Assembly: GCF_002091475.1 (NCBI RefSeq)
Contig: NZ_BCTR01000014.1
Location: 214,202 to 278,201, forward strand
Reading direction: 5' to 3'
Origin: Sphingomonas azotifigens NBRC 15497
Lineage (GTDB): Bacteria > Pseudomonadota > Alphaproteobacteria > Sphingomonadales > Sphingomonadaceae
Length of the DNA stretch: 64,000 nucleotides
Shown one piece after another: positions 9,221 to 17,517 of the stretch. The notes under the pieces were generated by a model. It saw only the letters and a list, made by a program, of their open reading frames with translations, was not told the origin of the DNA and searched no databases. A program made the translations under genes and the position numbers. Positions within the stretch are counted from its first letter, which is position 1. The number at the start of each line of letters is the position of its first letter.

Positions 9221-10465
9221 TCACAGCCCATATTTCGCCATCCGCCGGTAGAGCGCCGCGCGCGTCAGGCCCAGTTCGGCCGCCGCGCGGCTGACGTTGA
9301 AGGCATGGCGCTTGAGCGCCGCCGCGACCAACGTCGCTTCGCTCCGCCCCAGATGGAGGTCCGCCTTGATCGCCCGCGGTTCCAGCGTGTCCTCGGGCAG
9401 GCTCAGTCCCAGCGCGGGGACATCGATCGCCTCGCCGCCGCCGAGCAGGACCGCCCGCTCGATCGCCTGGCGCAGCCCGTGGACCCCGTCGGGCCAGGAA
9501 TCGGCAGCGATCGCCCGCGCAGCCTCGTCGGTAAGCGGCCGCAGCGGCTGGGCATGGCGTCCGGCGTACAGCGCGCAGAAATGCCGCGCGAGCAGCAGCG
9601 CATCGCCGCCGCGTTCGGCTAAGGGCGGCAGGTCGATCTCCACCGTGTTCAGCCGGAAACGGAGGTCATCGGTGAGCGCGGCGCGGGTCGCCGCCCGGTC
9701 GAGGCGGCTGGTCGCCAGCACGCGCAGCCCGCCCAGCCGCCGCGCCAGCTCGGGCTGGAGCGCAGGCGTAAGCGCGTCGACGGCCTCGACCAGCAGCGTC
9801 GCGGCTTCGGCGGCCGCCACGCGGGCCTCGATCGCCGCAAGGTCCGCCACCGCGGCGTCGAGCACCACCAAGGGCCGTTCGGCACGCAACGAGGCGCGGT
9901 GGAGCAACTGCGCCGCCAGCGTCTTGCCGCTGCCGGCCGGACCGGTGAGCAGCACAGGCGCATCGGTCGGCCCCACCCGCGCGATGATGCCCCGCGCCGC
10001 CTCGATCGCTGGCGCCTCGCCGAGCAGCAGCAGCGCCTCCTCGCCCGAAGGCGCCGGGGCGGCCGCCAGCTTTGCCCGGCGCAGCGCCACCGCCCGCTCG
10101 ACGGTGGCAAGCAGCCGCTCGTTGCTCCACGGCTTGATCACGAAGTCGCTGGCCCCACCGCGCATCGCCTGCACCGCCACCGCGATGCCGCTATGGCCGG
10201 TGACCACCACCACCACCGCGTTGCGATCAGCCGCGATCAGCCGATCGAGCATCCGGAAGCCCTCCTCGCCCGTCGTCCGCCCGCGCGCGAAATTGAGGTC
10301 GAGCAGGATCGCGTCGACCGGCCCCTCGGCCAGGCGCACCCAGGCGGCGTCGGGATCGGCCGCGCCGAGCACCCGCATGCCGCTGCGCTCCAGCAGCAGG
10401 GTGGCGGCGCGGACGATGTCGGGATCGTCGTCAATCACCAGGATGGTCGGCGATTCGGCTGGCAC
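9221..10465 (-). CDS. NtrC-type response regulator with reduced AAA+ domain
   Basis: A 414-residue regulator with a receiver domain (acidic pocket IDDDPD, phosphoacceptor aspartate at about 56), an AAA+ domain with Walker A (GPAGSGKTLAAQLL) and a Fis-type C-terminal helix-turn-helix (FNVSRAAAELGLTRAALYRR). The central domain is odd: the GAFTGA loop that contacts sigma-54 is missing, and the Walker B region reads ATLLVEAVDAL instead of the usual LFLDEI. It may therefore bind DNA and act without sigma-54. It starts with GTG and is divergent from the ABC exporter operon, with a perfect palindrome in the gap. Confidence 0.88.
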   Translation of the reverse strand: MPAESPTILVIDDDPDIVRAATLLLERSGMRVLGAADPDAAWVRLAEGPVDAILLDLNFARGRTTGEEGFRMLDRLIAADRNAVVVVVTGHSGIAVAVQAMRGGASDFVIKPWSNERLLATVERAVALRRAKLAAAPAPSGEEALLLLGEAPAIEAARGIIARVGPTDAPVLLTGPAGSGKTLAAQLLHRASLRAERPLVVLDAAVADLAAIEARVAAAEAATLLVEAVDALTPALQPELARRLGGLRVLATSRLDRAATRAALTDDLRFRLNTVEIDLPPLAERGGDALLLARHFCALYAGRHAQPLRPLTDEAARAIAADSWPDGVHGLRQAIERAVLLGGGEAIDVPALGLSLPEDTLEPRAIKADLHLGRSEATLVAAALKRHAFNVSRAAAELGLTRAALYRRMAKYGL

Positions 10466-10485
10466 AGGCTTGACCGCTCCGGTTC

Positions 10486-10505
10486 AGTGTTCGGAATCGA
10501 ACACT
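10486..10505. promoter_or_regulatory. Palindromic operator in divergent promoter region
   Basis: AGTGTTCG-GAAT-CGAACACT is a perfect 8+4+8 inverted repeat in the intergenic region between the regulator and the exporter operon. An imperfect second site (CTTGGAC...GTTCAAG with an internal ACTGTTCG) follows at 10508-10529. The Fis-type regulator encoded next door is the natural candidate to bind here; this is inference. Confidence 0.6.
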
Positions 10506-10604
10506 AGCTTGGACACTGTTCGGTTCAAGCGCCAGCACTTTCCAATCCGGCCAGTAATATCAGTACTTTAGGTGCGGACATTCGACTGCCGTACACTGGC
10601 GGAC

Positions 10605-11888
10605 ATGGACGTTACGCCCCTTCACACCAACGGCGCCGCGATGGATCGGCGGATCGAGCGCCCGCATGCGCGCCGCCGCAAGCTGCTCGTGCGCATCGGC
10701 CTCGGCATCGCCGCCGCCACCGCCGCGCTCGTGCTCTGGTGGTTCCTGCCGAGCTCGGGCAGCCTCGCAGTCGACGCCGCGGCGATCCGCACAGCGCCGG
10801 TCACCCGCGCGCCGTTCGCCGATTATGTGCCGCTGCGCGCGCAGGTCGCCCCGCTCCAGACCGTCTATGTAACCGCGGTCAGCGGCGGCCAGGTCGAGGT
10901 GCTGATCGCCAGCGACGGCCAGTCGGTCGCCGCCGGCGCCCCGCTCGCCCGGCTCGCCAACCCGACGCTGGCGCTCGACGTCGCCAGCCGCTCGGCCAAC
11001 ATCGCCGGCCAGCTCAGCTCGATCAGCGGCCAGCGCCTGTCGATCCAGCAGAGCCGTGAGCAGACCGAGCGCGACATCGCGTCCGCCCGCAACGAACTCG
11101 CCAAGGCCGAGGCGCTGCTCCGCCAGAAGCAGATCCTGTTCGACAAGCAGATCGTCACCGCCGCCGCGGTCACCCCGCTGCGCGAGGAAGTGACGTACCA
11201 GCGCGCGCGTCTGACCGCGCTCACCCGCAGCGCCGCCGAGGCGGGGCGGATGCTCGCCGACCAGTCCTCGGGCGTCGACGCCACCGCCGGGGAGCTGCGC
11301 GAGAGCCTCGCCATGACCCGCGCCGGCCTCGCCGCGCTGGTGGTGCGGGCGCCGGTGGCCGGGCGGCTCACCGCCTTCACCCTCCAGCCGGGGCAGATGA
11401 TCAAGCCCGGCGACACGGTAGGCCAGGTCGATTCCGAGCGGGCCTGGAAACTGACGGCGGACGTCGACCAATTCTATCTCGGCCGCGTCCGCACCGGCCT
11501 CACCGCCGTCGCCGATCTCGATGGCCGCAGCCTCCCGCTCACCGTCATCAAGGTCCTACCCCAAGTCACCGAAGGGCGATTTCGGGTCGAGCTCGGCTTC
11601 CAGGGCACCGCGCCCACCGGCCTCAACCGCGGCCAGACGCTCGACGTGCGCCTGACCCTTGGCGCCGATCGGCCCGCCGTGGTCGCGCCGTCGGGCGGCT
11701 GGCTCGATGCGGGCGGCACCACCGCCTTCGTCCTGACCAGCGACAGCCGCGCCGTGCGGCGGGCGATCACCACCGGCCGCCGCAACCCCGACCAGGTCGA
11801 AGTCACCAGCGGCCTCGCCCCCGGCGACCGCATCGTGACCACGCCGCTCGCCACCTACGCCCCCTACCAGACCCTGCTGATCCACTAG
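10605..11888 (+). CDS. HlyD/MacA-type periplasmic adaptor of ABC exporter
   Basis: A 427-residue membrane-fusion protein. It has a short basic N-terminus and one transmembrane helix (GLGIAAATAALVLWWFLP), then a biotinyl-lipoyl-like half (YVTAVSGGQVEVLIASDGQSV), a coiled-coil hairpin (~residues 110-215) and the second lipoyl half (VVRAPVAGRLTAFTLQPG). A C-terminal barrel/membrane-proximal part ends in GLAPGDRIVTTP. It should link the downstream permeases to an outer-membrane channel, none of which is encoded nearby. ATG 10605 is chosen; GTG 10572 and ATG 10641 are in frame and none has a strong ribosome site. The ATPase gene starts 9 bp later. Confidence 0.87.
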   Translation: MDVTPLHTNGAAMDRRIERPHARRRKLLVRIGLGIAAATAALVLWWFLPSSGSLAVDAAAIRTAPVTRAPFADYVPLRAQVAPLQTVYVTAVSGGQVEVLIASDGQSVAAGAPLARLANPTLALDVASRSANIAGQLSSISGQRLSIQQSREQTERDIASARNELAKAEALLRQKQILFDKQIVTAAAVTPLREEVTYQRARLTALTRSAAEAGRMLADQSSGVDATAGELRESLAMTRAGLAALVVRAPVAGRLTAFTLQPGQMIKPGDTVGQVDSERAWKLTADVDQFYLGRVRTGLTAVADLDGRSLPLTVIKVLPQVTEGRFRVELGFQGTAPTGLNRGQTLDVRLTLGADRPAVVAPSGGWLDAGGTTAFVLTSDSRAVRRAITTGRRNPDQVEVTSGLAPGDRIVTTPLATYAPYQTLLIH

Positions 11889-11897
11889 GAGCCCGCC

Positions 11898-12578
11898 ATG
11901 ATCCAGCTGAACGCCATCCACCGCGCCTATCGCTCCGACGAAGTCGAAACGACCGCACTCGCCGAGATCGACCTCACCGTTGCGGCGGGCGAATTCCTCG
12001 CCATCATGGGGCCCTCGGGCTGCGGCAAGTCGACGCTGCTCAACATCCTCGGCACGATCGACCGCCCGACCAGCGGCGCCTATCTGTTCGAGGGCGAGGA
12101 TATCGCCAAGGTCCCCGAGGCGCAGCTCGCCAAGCTCCGCCGCGACCGGCTCGGCTTCGTGTTCCAGAGCTTCAACCTGATCGACGAGCTGACCATCGCC
12201 GAGAATGTCGCGCTGGCGCTCGCCTATCGCTCGATGCCCTCGCGCGAGAAGCGCGAGCGCGTCGATGCCGCGATGGACCGGGTCGGCATCGCGCATCGCC
12301 GCAACCACCATCCGCACCAGCTTTCGGGCGGCCAGCAGCAGCGCGCCGCCATCGCCCGCGCGATCGTCGGAGAGCCCAGGCTGATCCTGGCGGACGAGCC
12401 GACCGGCAACCTCGATACCGAGAACGGCGCCCAAGTGATGGACATCCTCACCCGGCTGAACGCGGACGGCGCGACGATCGTGATGGTCACCCACTCGCCC
12501 GCCCATGCCGATATCGCCAAGCGCACGGTGCACATGCTCGACGGGCGGATCCTCTCCGCCGTGCGGCGGGCGGCGTGA
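11898..12578 (+). CDS. ABC transporter ATPase, MacB/LolD type
   Basis: A 226-residue nucleotide-binding subunit with Walker A GPSGCGKSTLLN, Q-loop VFQSFNLID, signature LSGGQQQRAAIARA, Walker B LILADEPTGNLD and H-loop VTHSP. This is the type VII subfamily (MacB, LolD, FtsE) that powers mechanotransmission across the envelope and is not a classical translocating pump. AGGAG precedes the ATG. Its stop codon overlaps a GTG that opens a 33-codon gene, so it is translationally linked to what follows. It is the only ATPase present for three permeases. Confidence 0.95.
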   Translation: MIQLNAIHRAYRSDEVETTALAEIDLTVAAGEFLAIMGPSGCGKSTLLNILGTIDRPTSGAYLFEGEDIAKVPEAQLAKLRRDRLGFVFQSFNLIDELTIAENVALALAYRSMPSREKRERVDAAMDRVGIAHRRNHHPHQLSGGQQQRAAIARAIVGEPRLILADEPTGNLDTENGAQVMDILTRLNADGATIVMVTHSPAHADIAKRTVHMLDGRILSAVRRAA

Positions 12579-12676
12579 AGCTCGATCGCGCGCTGACCGT
12601 GCTGGTGCTGCTGCTCCTCGCCGTCGCCCTGCTCCGCCATCTCTCGAACACCCGCGAACCGGGAGTGACGCCATGA
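12575..12676 (+). CDS. 33-residue single-span membrane microprotein in ABC operon
   Basis: A small gene that overlaps both neighbours: its GTG shares GTGA with the ATPase stop, and its TGA shares ATGA with the start of the first permease. The product is a basic N-terminus (MKLDRA), a continuous hydrophobic helix at residues 7-20 (LTVLVLLLLAVALL) and a short polar tail (RHLSNTREPGVTP). This fits a single-pass inner-membrane peptide with its tail on one side. No family is recognised. The spacer may instead serve only to couple translation, but the hydrophobic composition and the double overlap favour a real peptide. Confidence 0.6.
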   Translation: MKLDRALTVLVLLLLAVALLRHLSNTREPGVTP

Positions 12677-15084
12677 CATCGGCGCTGACCAGCTTCTACC
12701 GCTCGCTCATCCGCCACAAATTGTTCGCCGCGCTCAACATCGGTGGTCTGGCGCTGGGGATCGCGGTGTTCCTGGTGCTGTATCTGTTTGTCCGCTTCGA
12801 GACCGGGTTCGATCGCTGGATCCCGGGGGCGGACCAGCTCTACGTGATCCAGGAAACCTACCACATGGAGGGATATCCAGAGACCCCGAGCCCCTACACC
12901 ATGGGCGCGGAGCTCGACCATCTCCACGCCGATTACCCGCAATTGAGCGGCACGCGCTTCTGGCCGCTCACCACCATTGTCCGCCAGGGCACGGCGAACA
13001 ATCGTGAGGATCTGGTCGCGGTCGATCCCAATTACTTCCAGCTGATGGGTCTGCCGGTGATCGCCGGCGATCCAAGTCGCGCGCTCGCCGATGCCAACAC
13101 CATGGTGATCACCCAGCGGATAGCCACTGCCTATTTCGGCGCGCAGTCGCCGCTCGGCCGCATGTTGCCTCTCGTCATCGAGGGCACGAGCTACACCTAT
13201 CGCGTTGGCGCCGTGATCGCAGACAATCGCAAGGACCAAAGCTACACCGCCGACATCTACGTGCCGATGAACCGCGCGCGCTTCGGGAGCGAGTGGTTCG
13301 ATCACTGGGGCAGCACCTCGCTCATCACCTTCCTGCACTTTCCCGATCCGGCCGCGGCGAGAGCGTTCCAAACCGAATTGAATCGCTTCGCCGAGCGCCG
13401 GGTGTTCGGGGAGAACATGAAAAAGGGAGAGTGGGAACAGTCGCTGCGGCCACTGACAGCGCACCATTTGTTCAACGCCGGCGACCGCGCGGTGGTGACC
13501 ACCCTGGGCGCGGTCGGCGCGCTCACGCTGCTGATCGCGATTGTCAACTACATCAACCTCGCCACCGCCCGCGCCGGGCTGCGCGCCCGCGAGGTGGCGG
13601 TGCGCAAGGTGCTCGGCGGTACCCGCCGCGCCCTGGTACGCCAGTTCTTGATCGAGGCAGTGGCGACCGTGGCGATCGCCGCGCTCATCGGCCTTGCCCT
13701 CGCCGAACTGGCCGTGCCCTTCCTCAACAGCCTGGGCGGCCTGAACCTCGGCATCCGGTATTGGGGAACGGACAGCATCGTTCCGCCGCTGGTCTTGCTG
13801 GTGCTGCTGGTGGGTGGAATCGCCGGTCTGTATCCTGCGGCAATACTGGCTGGCTTCCGTCCCGCAGCGGTGCTGGCATCGGCTCGCGCGCCCGGCGGTG
13901 GCAAGGCGGGTGCGCGACTCCGGACAGGATTGGTCATCGTCCAGTTCGCGATCGCCATCGCCTTCGCGATCGGCACCACGGTGATGACGGCACAGGCAAA
14001 CCATGTCCGCGCCGCCGACCTCGGCTTCCGCCGCGACGGGCTCTATGTGGTGCGGTCGCTGAATACCGGCGCGCTGCTGCCGGAGCAGAAATGGGCGCTG
14101 ATGCGGGCCTGGGCGGCCTTGCCGGGCGTGAGCCATCTCACCCTGGCGCAGAACGCCCCCGGGGATCAGAGCCTCACCAACTTTTCCTCGATCAACCGGC
14201 CGGGCATGCAAGGCATTCGATCGCCGTCGCTGATGGATATCCGCGTTGGCGAAGGCTATTTCGAGACCTTCGGCGCGCACCTGATCGCCGGCCGCCTGTT
14301 CGACAAGGCACGCCCCGCCGATGACCTTGCCCTGCACCCCAAGGGTAGCGCCGGCGCGGTCAACACCATCATCAATCGCAGCGCGGTCGGACTGCTCGGT
14401 TTTCGCAGCCCGCAGGAGGCGATCGGCAAGCAGGTGGAGGGGAACGGTACGATGACGATCATCGGCGTCGTCGACGATCTGCGCTTCCGCGGCCCGCGCG
14501 AGGCAATCAGCGGCACCTTCTACCGCTATGACAGCCGCCCCTTGAACGACGCCTTCGTCACCCTCCGGTACGCGGGCGACCCGCAGAGAATGGCCGATGC
14601 AGTCGAAGCGACCTGGAAGCGCATCGCCCCCGCCGAACCGTTCAACGGCCGAACCGTCGAGGAAAATCTCTACAAGGCCTATTACGAGCAGGACACCCAG
14701 CGCACCCGGCTGTTCACCATGGGCGCGGTGCTGGCGATCGGGATCGGCTGCATCGGGCTGTATGGCCTGGCGGCGTTCGACACGACACGGCGGATCAAGG
14801 AGATCGGCATCCGCAAGGCGCTCGGCGCCTCCACCCGCGACGTGCTCCAGCTGCTGGTCGCCAAGTTCCTGCGGCCGGTGCTGCTCGCCAACCTGATCGC
14901 CTGGCCGCTGGCATGGGTGGCGATGCAGCGCTGGCTCTCGACCTTCGACGACCGGATCGGGCTGTCGCCGGCCTATTTCCTGCTCGCCTCGGCCATCGCG
15001 GTGCTGATCGCGGTGGCCACCGTCATCGGCCAGTCGTGGCGCGTCGCCCGCGCCGAACCGGCCCGCGCGCTCCGCTACGAATAG
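12673..15084 (+). CDS. MacB/FtsX-type ABC permease, first of three
   Basis: An 803-residue permease made of two MacB/FtsX modules. Each has a membrane helix, a large periplasmic domain and three further helices, giving about eight helices in total. Visible landmarks are the first helix (NIGGLALGIAVFLVLYLFVR), the conserved coupling segment ATARAGLRAREVAVRKVLG near the middle and its counterpart RRIKEIGIRKALGAS near the end. It is followed after 12 bp by a paralogue with the same architecture. Together with the adaptor and ATPase it probably forms a tripartite exporter or an envelope-lipid or peptide extractor; the substrate is unknown. Confidence 0.93.
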   Translation: MTSALTSFYRSLIRHKLFAALNIGGLALGIAVFLVLYLFVRFETGFDRWIPGADQLYVIQETYHMEGYPETPSPYTMGAELDHLHADYPQLSGTRFWPLTTIVRQGTANNREDLVAVDPNYFQLMGLPVIAGDPSRALADANTMVITQRIATAYFGAQSPLGRMLPLVIEGTSYTYRVGAVIADNRKDQSYTADIYVPMNRARFGSEWFDHWGSTSLITFLHFPDPAAARAFQTELNRFAERRVFGENMKKGEWEQSLRPLTAHHLFNAGDRAVVTTLGAVGALTLLIAIVNYINLATARAGLRAREVAVRKVLGGTRRALVRQFLIEAVATVAIAALIGLALAELAVPFLNSLGGLNLGIRYWGTDSIVPPLVLLVLLVGGIAGLYPAAILAGFRPAAVLASARAPGGGKAGARLRTGLVIVQFAIAIAFAIGTTVMTAQANHVRAADLGFRRDGLYVVRSLNTGALLPEQKWALMRAWAALPGVSHLTLAQNAPGDQSLTNFSSINRPGMQGIRSPSLMDIRVGEGYFETFGAHLIAGRLFDKARPADDLALHPKGSAGAVNTIINRSAVGLLGFRSPQEAIGKQVEGNGTMTIIGVVDDLRFRGPREAISGTFYRYDSRPLNDAFVTLRYAGDPQRMADAVEATWKRIAPAEPFNGRTVEENLYKAYYEQDTQRTRLFTMGAVLAIGIGCIGLYGLAAFDTTRRIKEIGIRKALGASTRDVLQLLVAKFLRPVLLANLIAWPLAWVAMQRWLSTFDDRIGLSPAYFLLASAIAVLIAVATVIGQSWRVARAEPARALRYE

Positions 15085-15096
15085 GACCGGCACCCC

Positions 15097-17505
15097 ATGC
15101 ACCGCCTCGCCTGGCTGGCCCTCTATCGCTCGTTCACGCGGCACAAGCTGTTCACGCTCGTCAATATCGGCGGGCTGGCGCTGGGCGTGGCGGTGTTCCT
15201 GATCCTCGCGCTGTTCGTCCGCACCGAGACGACGTTCGACCATGCGCTGCCCGGCTGGGACCGGACCTGGATCGTTCAGCGCAGCATGCAGTTCTCCGGC
15301 GCGCCGGAGGTGAACATCCCGACGCGGCGGGAGATGCTACCGCTATTGCAAGCCGACAATCCCGGCCTGCAGGGGGCCCGGCTGGCCGCGAACGAGGCCG
15401 CGGTGCGGATCGGCAACGGGAGCGCAGCCGAGCCGATCGGCTTTGTCGATCCCAATTACTTCACCTTCTTCCCGCTGCCGGTTGTGGCAGGCGATCCCGC
15501 CGCAACGCTACGGTCGCCCGACGGCGCCGTCATCACCGAAAGCGTCGCGCGCACCTATCTGCCCGGCAGCGGCGCCATCGGTCGCACGCTGACGTTCGCC
15601 GTCGATGGCAAGCCGCGGCTGGTGCGCGTCGGCGCCGTGATCCGCGATCTGCCAAAGTCGATCACCCAACGCCAGACGATCTTCGTCCGCCTCATGCCGG
15701 ACACGCCCATGTTCGGCCGCAAGGGCAAGGGGCTGGTGACGTTCCTGCGGTTCGACGACGAAGCCGCGGCCGCACGATTCCTGCCCCAGATCACCAGCTT
15801 CAACCGCCGCCACCCCGATCCGGACTTCACCGGACCGGCGGACAAGCTGCGGCTGCGGCACCGATTGCTTCCGCTCGCCTCGATGCACCTGCGCGAGGAG
15901 CAGGATCGCGCGGTAGTCGCGGCACTCGGGCTGGTCGGCCTCCTCGTCCTGCTGGTGGCAATCGGCAACTATGTGAACCTCGCCACCGCCCGCGCCGGCC
16001 TGCGCGCCCGCGAAGTGGCGCTGCGCAAGGTCCTGGGCGCCAGCCGGCCGATGCTCGTCGCGCAGTTTCTGACCGAGGCGATCGCGACCACCGCGCTCGC
16101 CGGGTTGCTCGGGCTGGCACTGGCCGAATTGGCCCTGCCCCTGGTCAACACCCTCGGCGGCACCGACCTCCGGCTGGTCTATTTGGGGGCGGAGTCCGTG
16201 CTGCCGCCGCTGGCCGCGCTGATCGTGCTGCTGGGACTCGTTGCCGGCTTCTATCCGGCGCTGGTACTTTCCGGCTTCCAGCCGGGAACGATCCTGGCCG
16301 CGGCGGGAGCATCGGGCGGCGGACGTGCGGGTCGTCGCCTTCGCGCCACCCTCGTCGTGCTCCAGTTCGCCACCGCCATCGCGCTGATGATCGGAACCGC
16401 CGTGCTGTTTGCCCAGGCGCGACATCTGGACACCGCGGATCTCGGCTTCCACCGCGACGGGCTGTTGATGGTGCCCGCATTTGGCGACGAGGGTCTGGAC
16501 GTTGCGCAGCGCCATGATCTCGCTGCCGCGCTGGCGGCGCTCCCGGGCGTGACCGGGGTCACCCAATCCTCGATCGCCGCGGGGGGCGGCAGCTATGGCA
16601 TCGCGACGATGCACCGCGACGGCGCGACCGGCCCGGACCCGAACGTCGTGCAGGACGAGGTGGGGCCCGGCTTCTTCGCGCTCTATGGCGCCCGCCTGCT
16701 CGCCGGGCGCTGGCTGGATCCGACGCGCTTCGCCGGCGACGATGCCGCGCTTGCCACCGGCCCAGGCCGCAAGACCAACTTGCTGCTCAATCGCACCGCG
16801 GTCAGCCGGCTCGGCTTCGCCAGCCCTGCCGATGCGATCGGCCGCGCGGTCAACAATGGCGGCGATGCGGCGACCATCGTCGGCGTGATCGAAGACTTCC
16901 GGTTCACGGGACCCCGCGCGCCGGTGGAGCCGCAGGCCTATCTGCTGAAGTCGAAGGACCTGTTCGCCCCCGTGCTCGCCGCCCGGTATACCGGTGCGAA
17001 CGCCCAGCCGATCCTCGACCGCTTCGAGGCGACCTGGCGGCGGATTGCCCCGAACGTGCCGTTCCAGGCGCTCACCGTCGACCAGCAGCTCTACGAACAG
17101 TTCCAGCGTACCGATGCCCAGCGCACCCGCCTGTTCACCGCCGGCGCGGCGCTCGCGGTGCTGATCGGCTGTATCGGCCTGTACGGCCTCGCTGCCTTCG
17201 ATACCGAACGGCGGATCAAGGAGATCGGCATCCGCAAGGCGCTCGGCGCCTCGACCCGCGATGTGCTCCAGCTGCTGCTGGCGAAGTTCCTGCGGCCGGT
17301 GCTGATCGCCAACCTGATCGCCTGGCCGCTCGCCTGGGTGTCGATGGAGCGATGGCTGGCCGGCTTCGACGATCGGATCGCGCTCACGCCCTGGTACTTC
17401 CTGCTCGCCTCCGCGCTGGCGGCGGCGATCGCGATCCTGACCGTGCTCGGCCAATCGTGGCGGGTCGCCCGCGCCGAACCCGCACGCGCACTGCGCTACG
17501 AATAA
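15097..17505 (+). CDS. MacB/FtsX-type ABC permease, second of three
   Basis: An 802-residue paralogue of the preceding permease. It has the same opening (ALYRSFTRHKLFTLVNIGG), the same coupling segments (ATARAGLRAREVALRKVLG and RRIKEIGIRKALGAS) and a nearly identical C-terminal ~130 residues ending ARAEPARALRYE. The large periplasmic domains differ far more, which suggests that the copies recognise different ligands or pair as heterodimers. AGGA precedes the ATG, and a 12-bp gap to each neighbour indicates one operon. Confidence 0.93.
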   Translation: MHRLAWLALYRSFTRHKLFTLVNIGGLALGVAVFLILALFVRTETTFDHALPGWDRTWIVQRSMQFSGAPEVNIPTRREMLPLLQADNPGLQGARLAANEAAVRIGNGSAAEPIGFVDPNYFTFFPLPVVAGDPAATLRSPDGAVITESVARTYLPGSGAIGRTLTFAVDGKPRLVRVGAVIRDLPKSITQRQTIFVRLMPDTPMFGRKGKGLVTFLRFDDEAAAARFLPQITSFNRRHPDPDFTGPADKLRLRHRLLPLASMHLREEQDRAVVAALGLVGLLVLLVAIGNYVNLATARAGLRAREVALRKVLGASRPMLVAQFLTEAIATTALAGLLGLALAELALPLVNTLGGTDLRLVYLGAESVLPPLAALIVLLGLVAGFYPALVLSGFQPGTILAAAGASGGGRAGRRLRATLVVLQFATAIALMIGTAVLFAQARHLDTADLGFHRDGLLMVPAFGDEGLDVAQRHDLAAALAALPGVTGVTQSSIAAGGGSYGIATMHRDGATGPDPNVVQDEVGPGFFALYGARLLAGRWLDPTRFAGDDAALATGPGRKTNLLLNRTAVSRLGFASPADAIGRAVNNGGDAATIVGVIEDFRFTGPRAPVEPQAYLLKSKDLFAPVLAARYTGANAQPILDRFEATWRRIAPNVPFQALTVDQQLYEQFQRTDAQRTRLFTAGAALAVLIGCIGLYGLAAFDTERRIKEIGIRKALGASTRDVLQLLLAKFLRPVLIANLIAWPLAWVSMERWLAGFDDRIALTPWYFLLASALAAAIAILTVLGQSWRVARAEPARALRYE

Positions 17506-17517
17506 GAGAGGACGCCG

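Noticed and set aside
10459..10475. Sigma-54-type promoter (TGGCAC followed by TTGA)
   Set aside because: The spacing between the GG and the TTG-like part is one base short, GC is missing at -12, and it overlaps the regulator start codon.
12487..15243. 918-codon minus-strand frame opposite the ATPase and first permease
   Set aside because: Same high-GC mirror effect; no start signal or recognisable family, and the plus strand is unambiguous.
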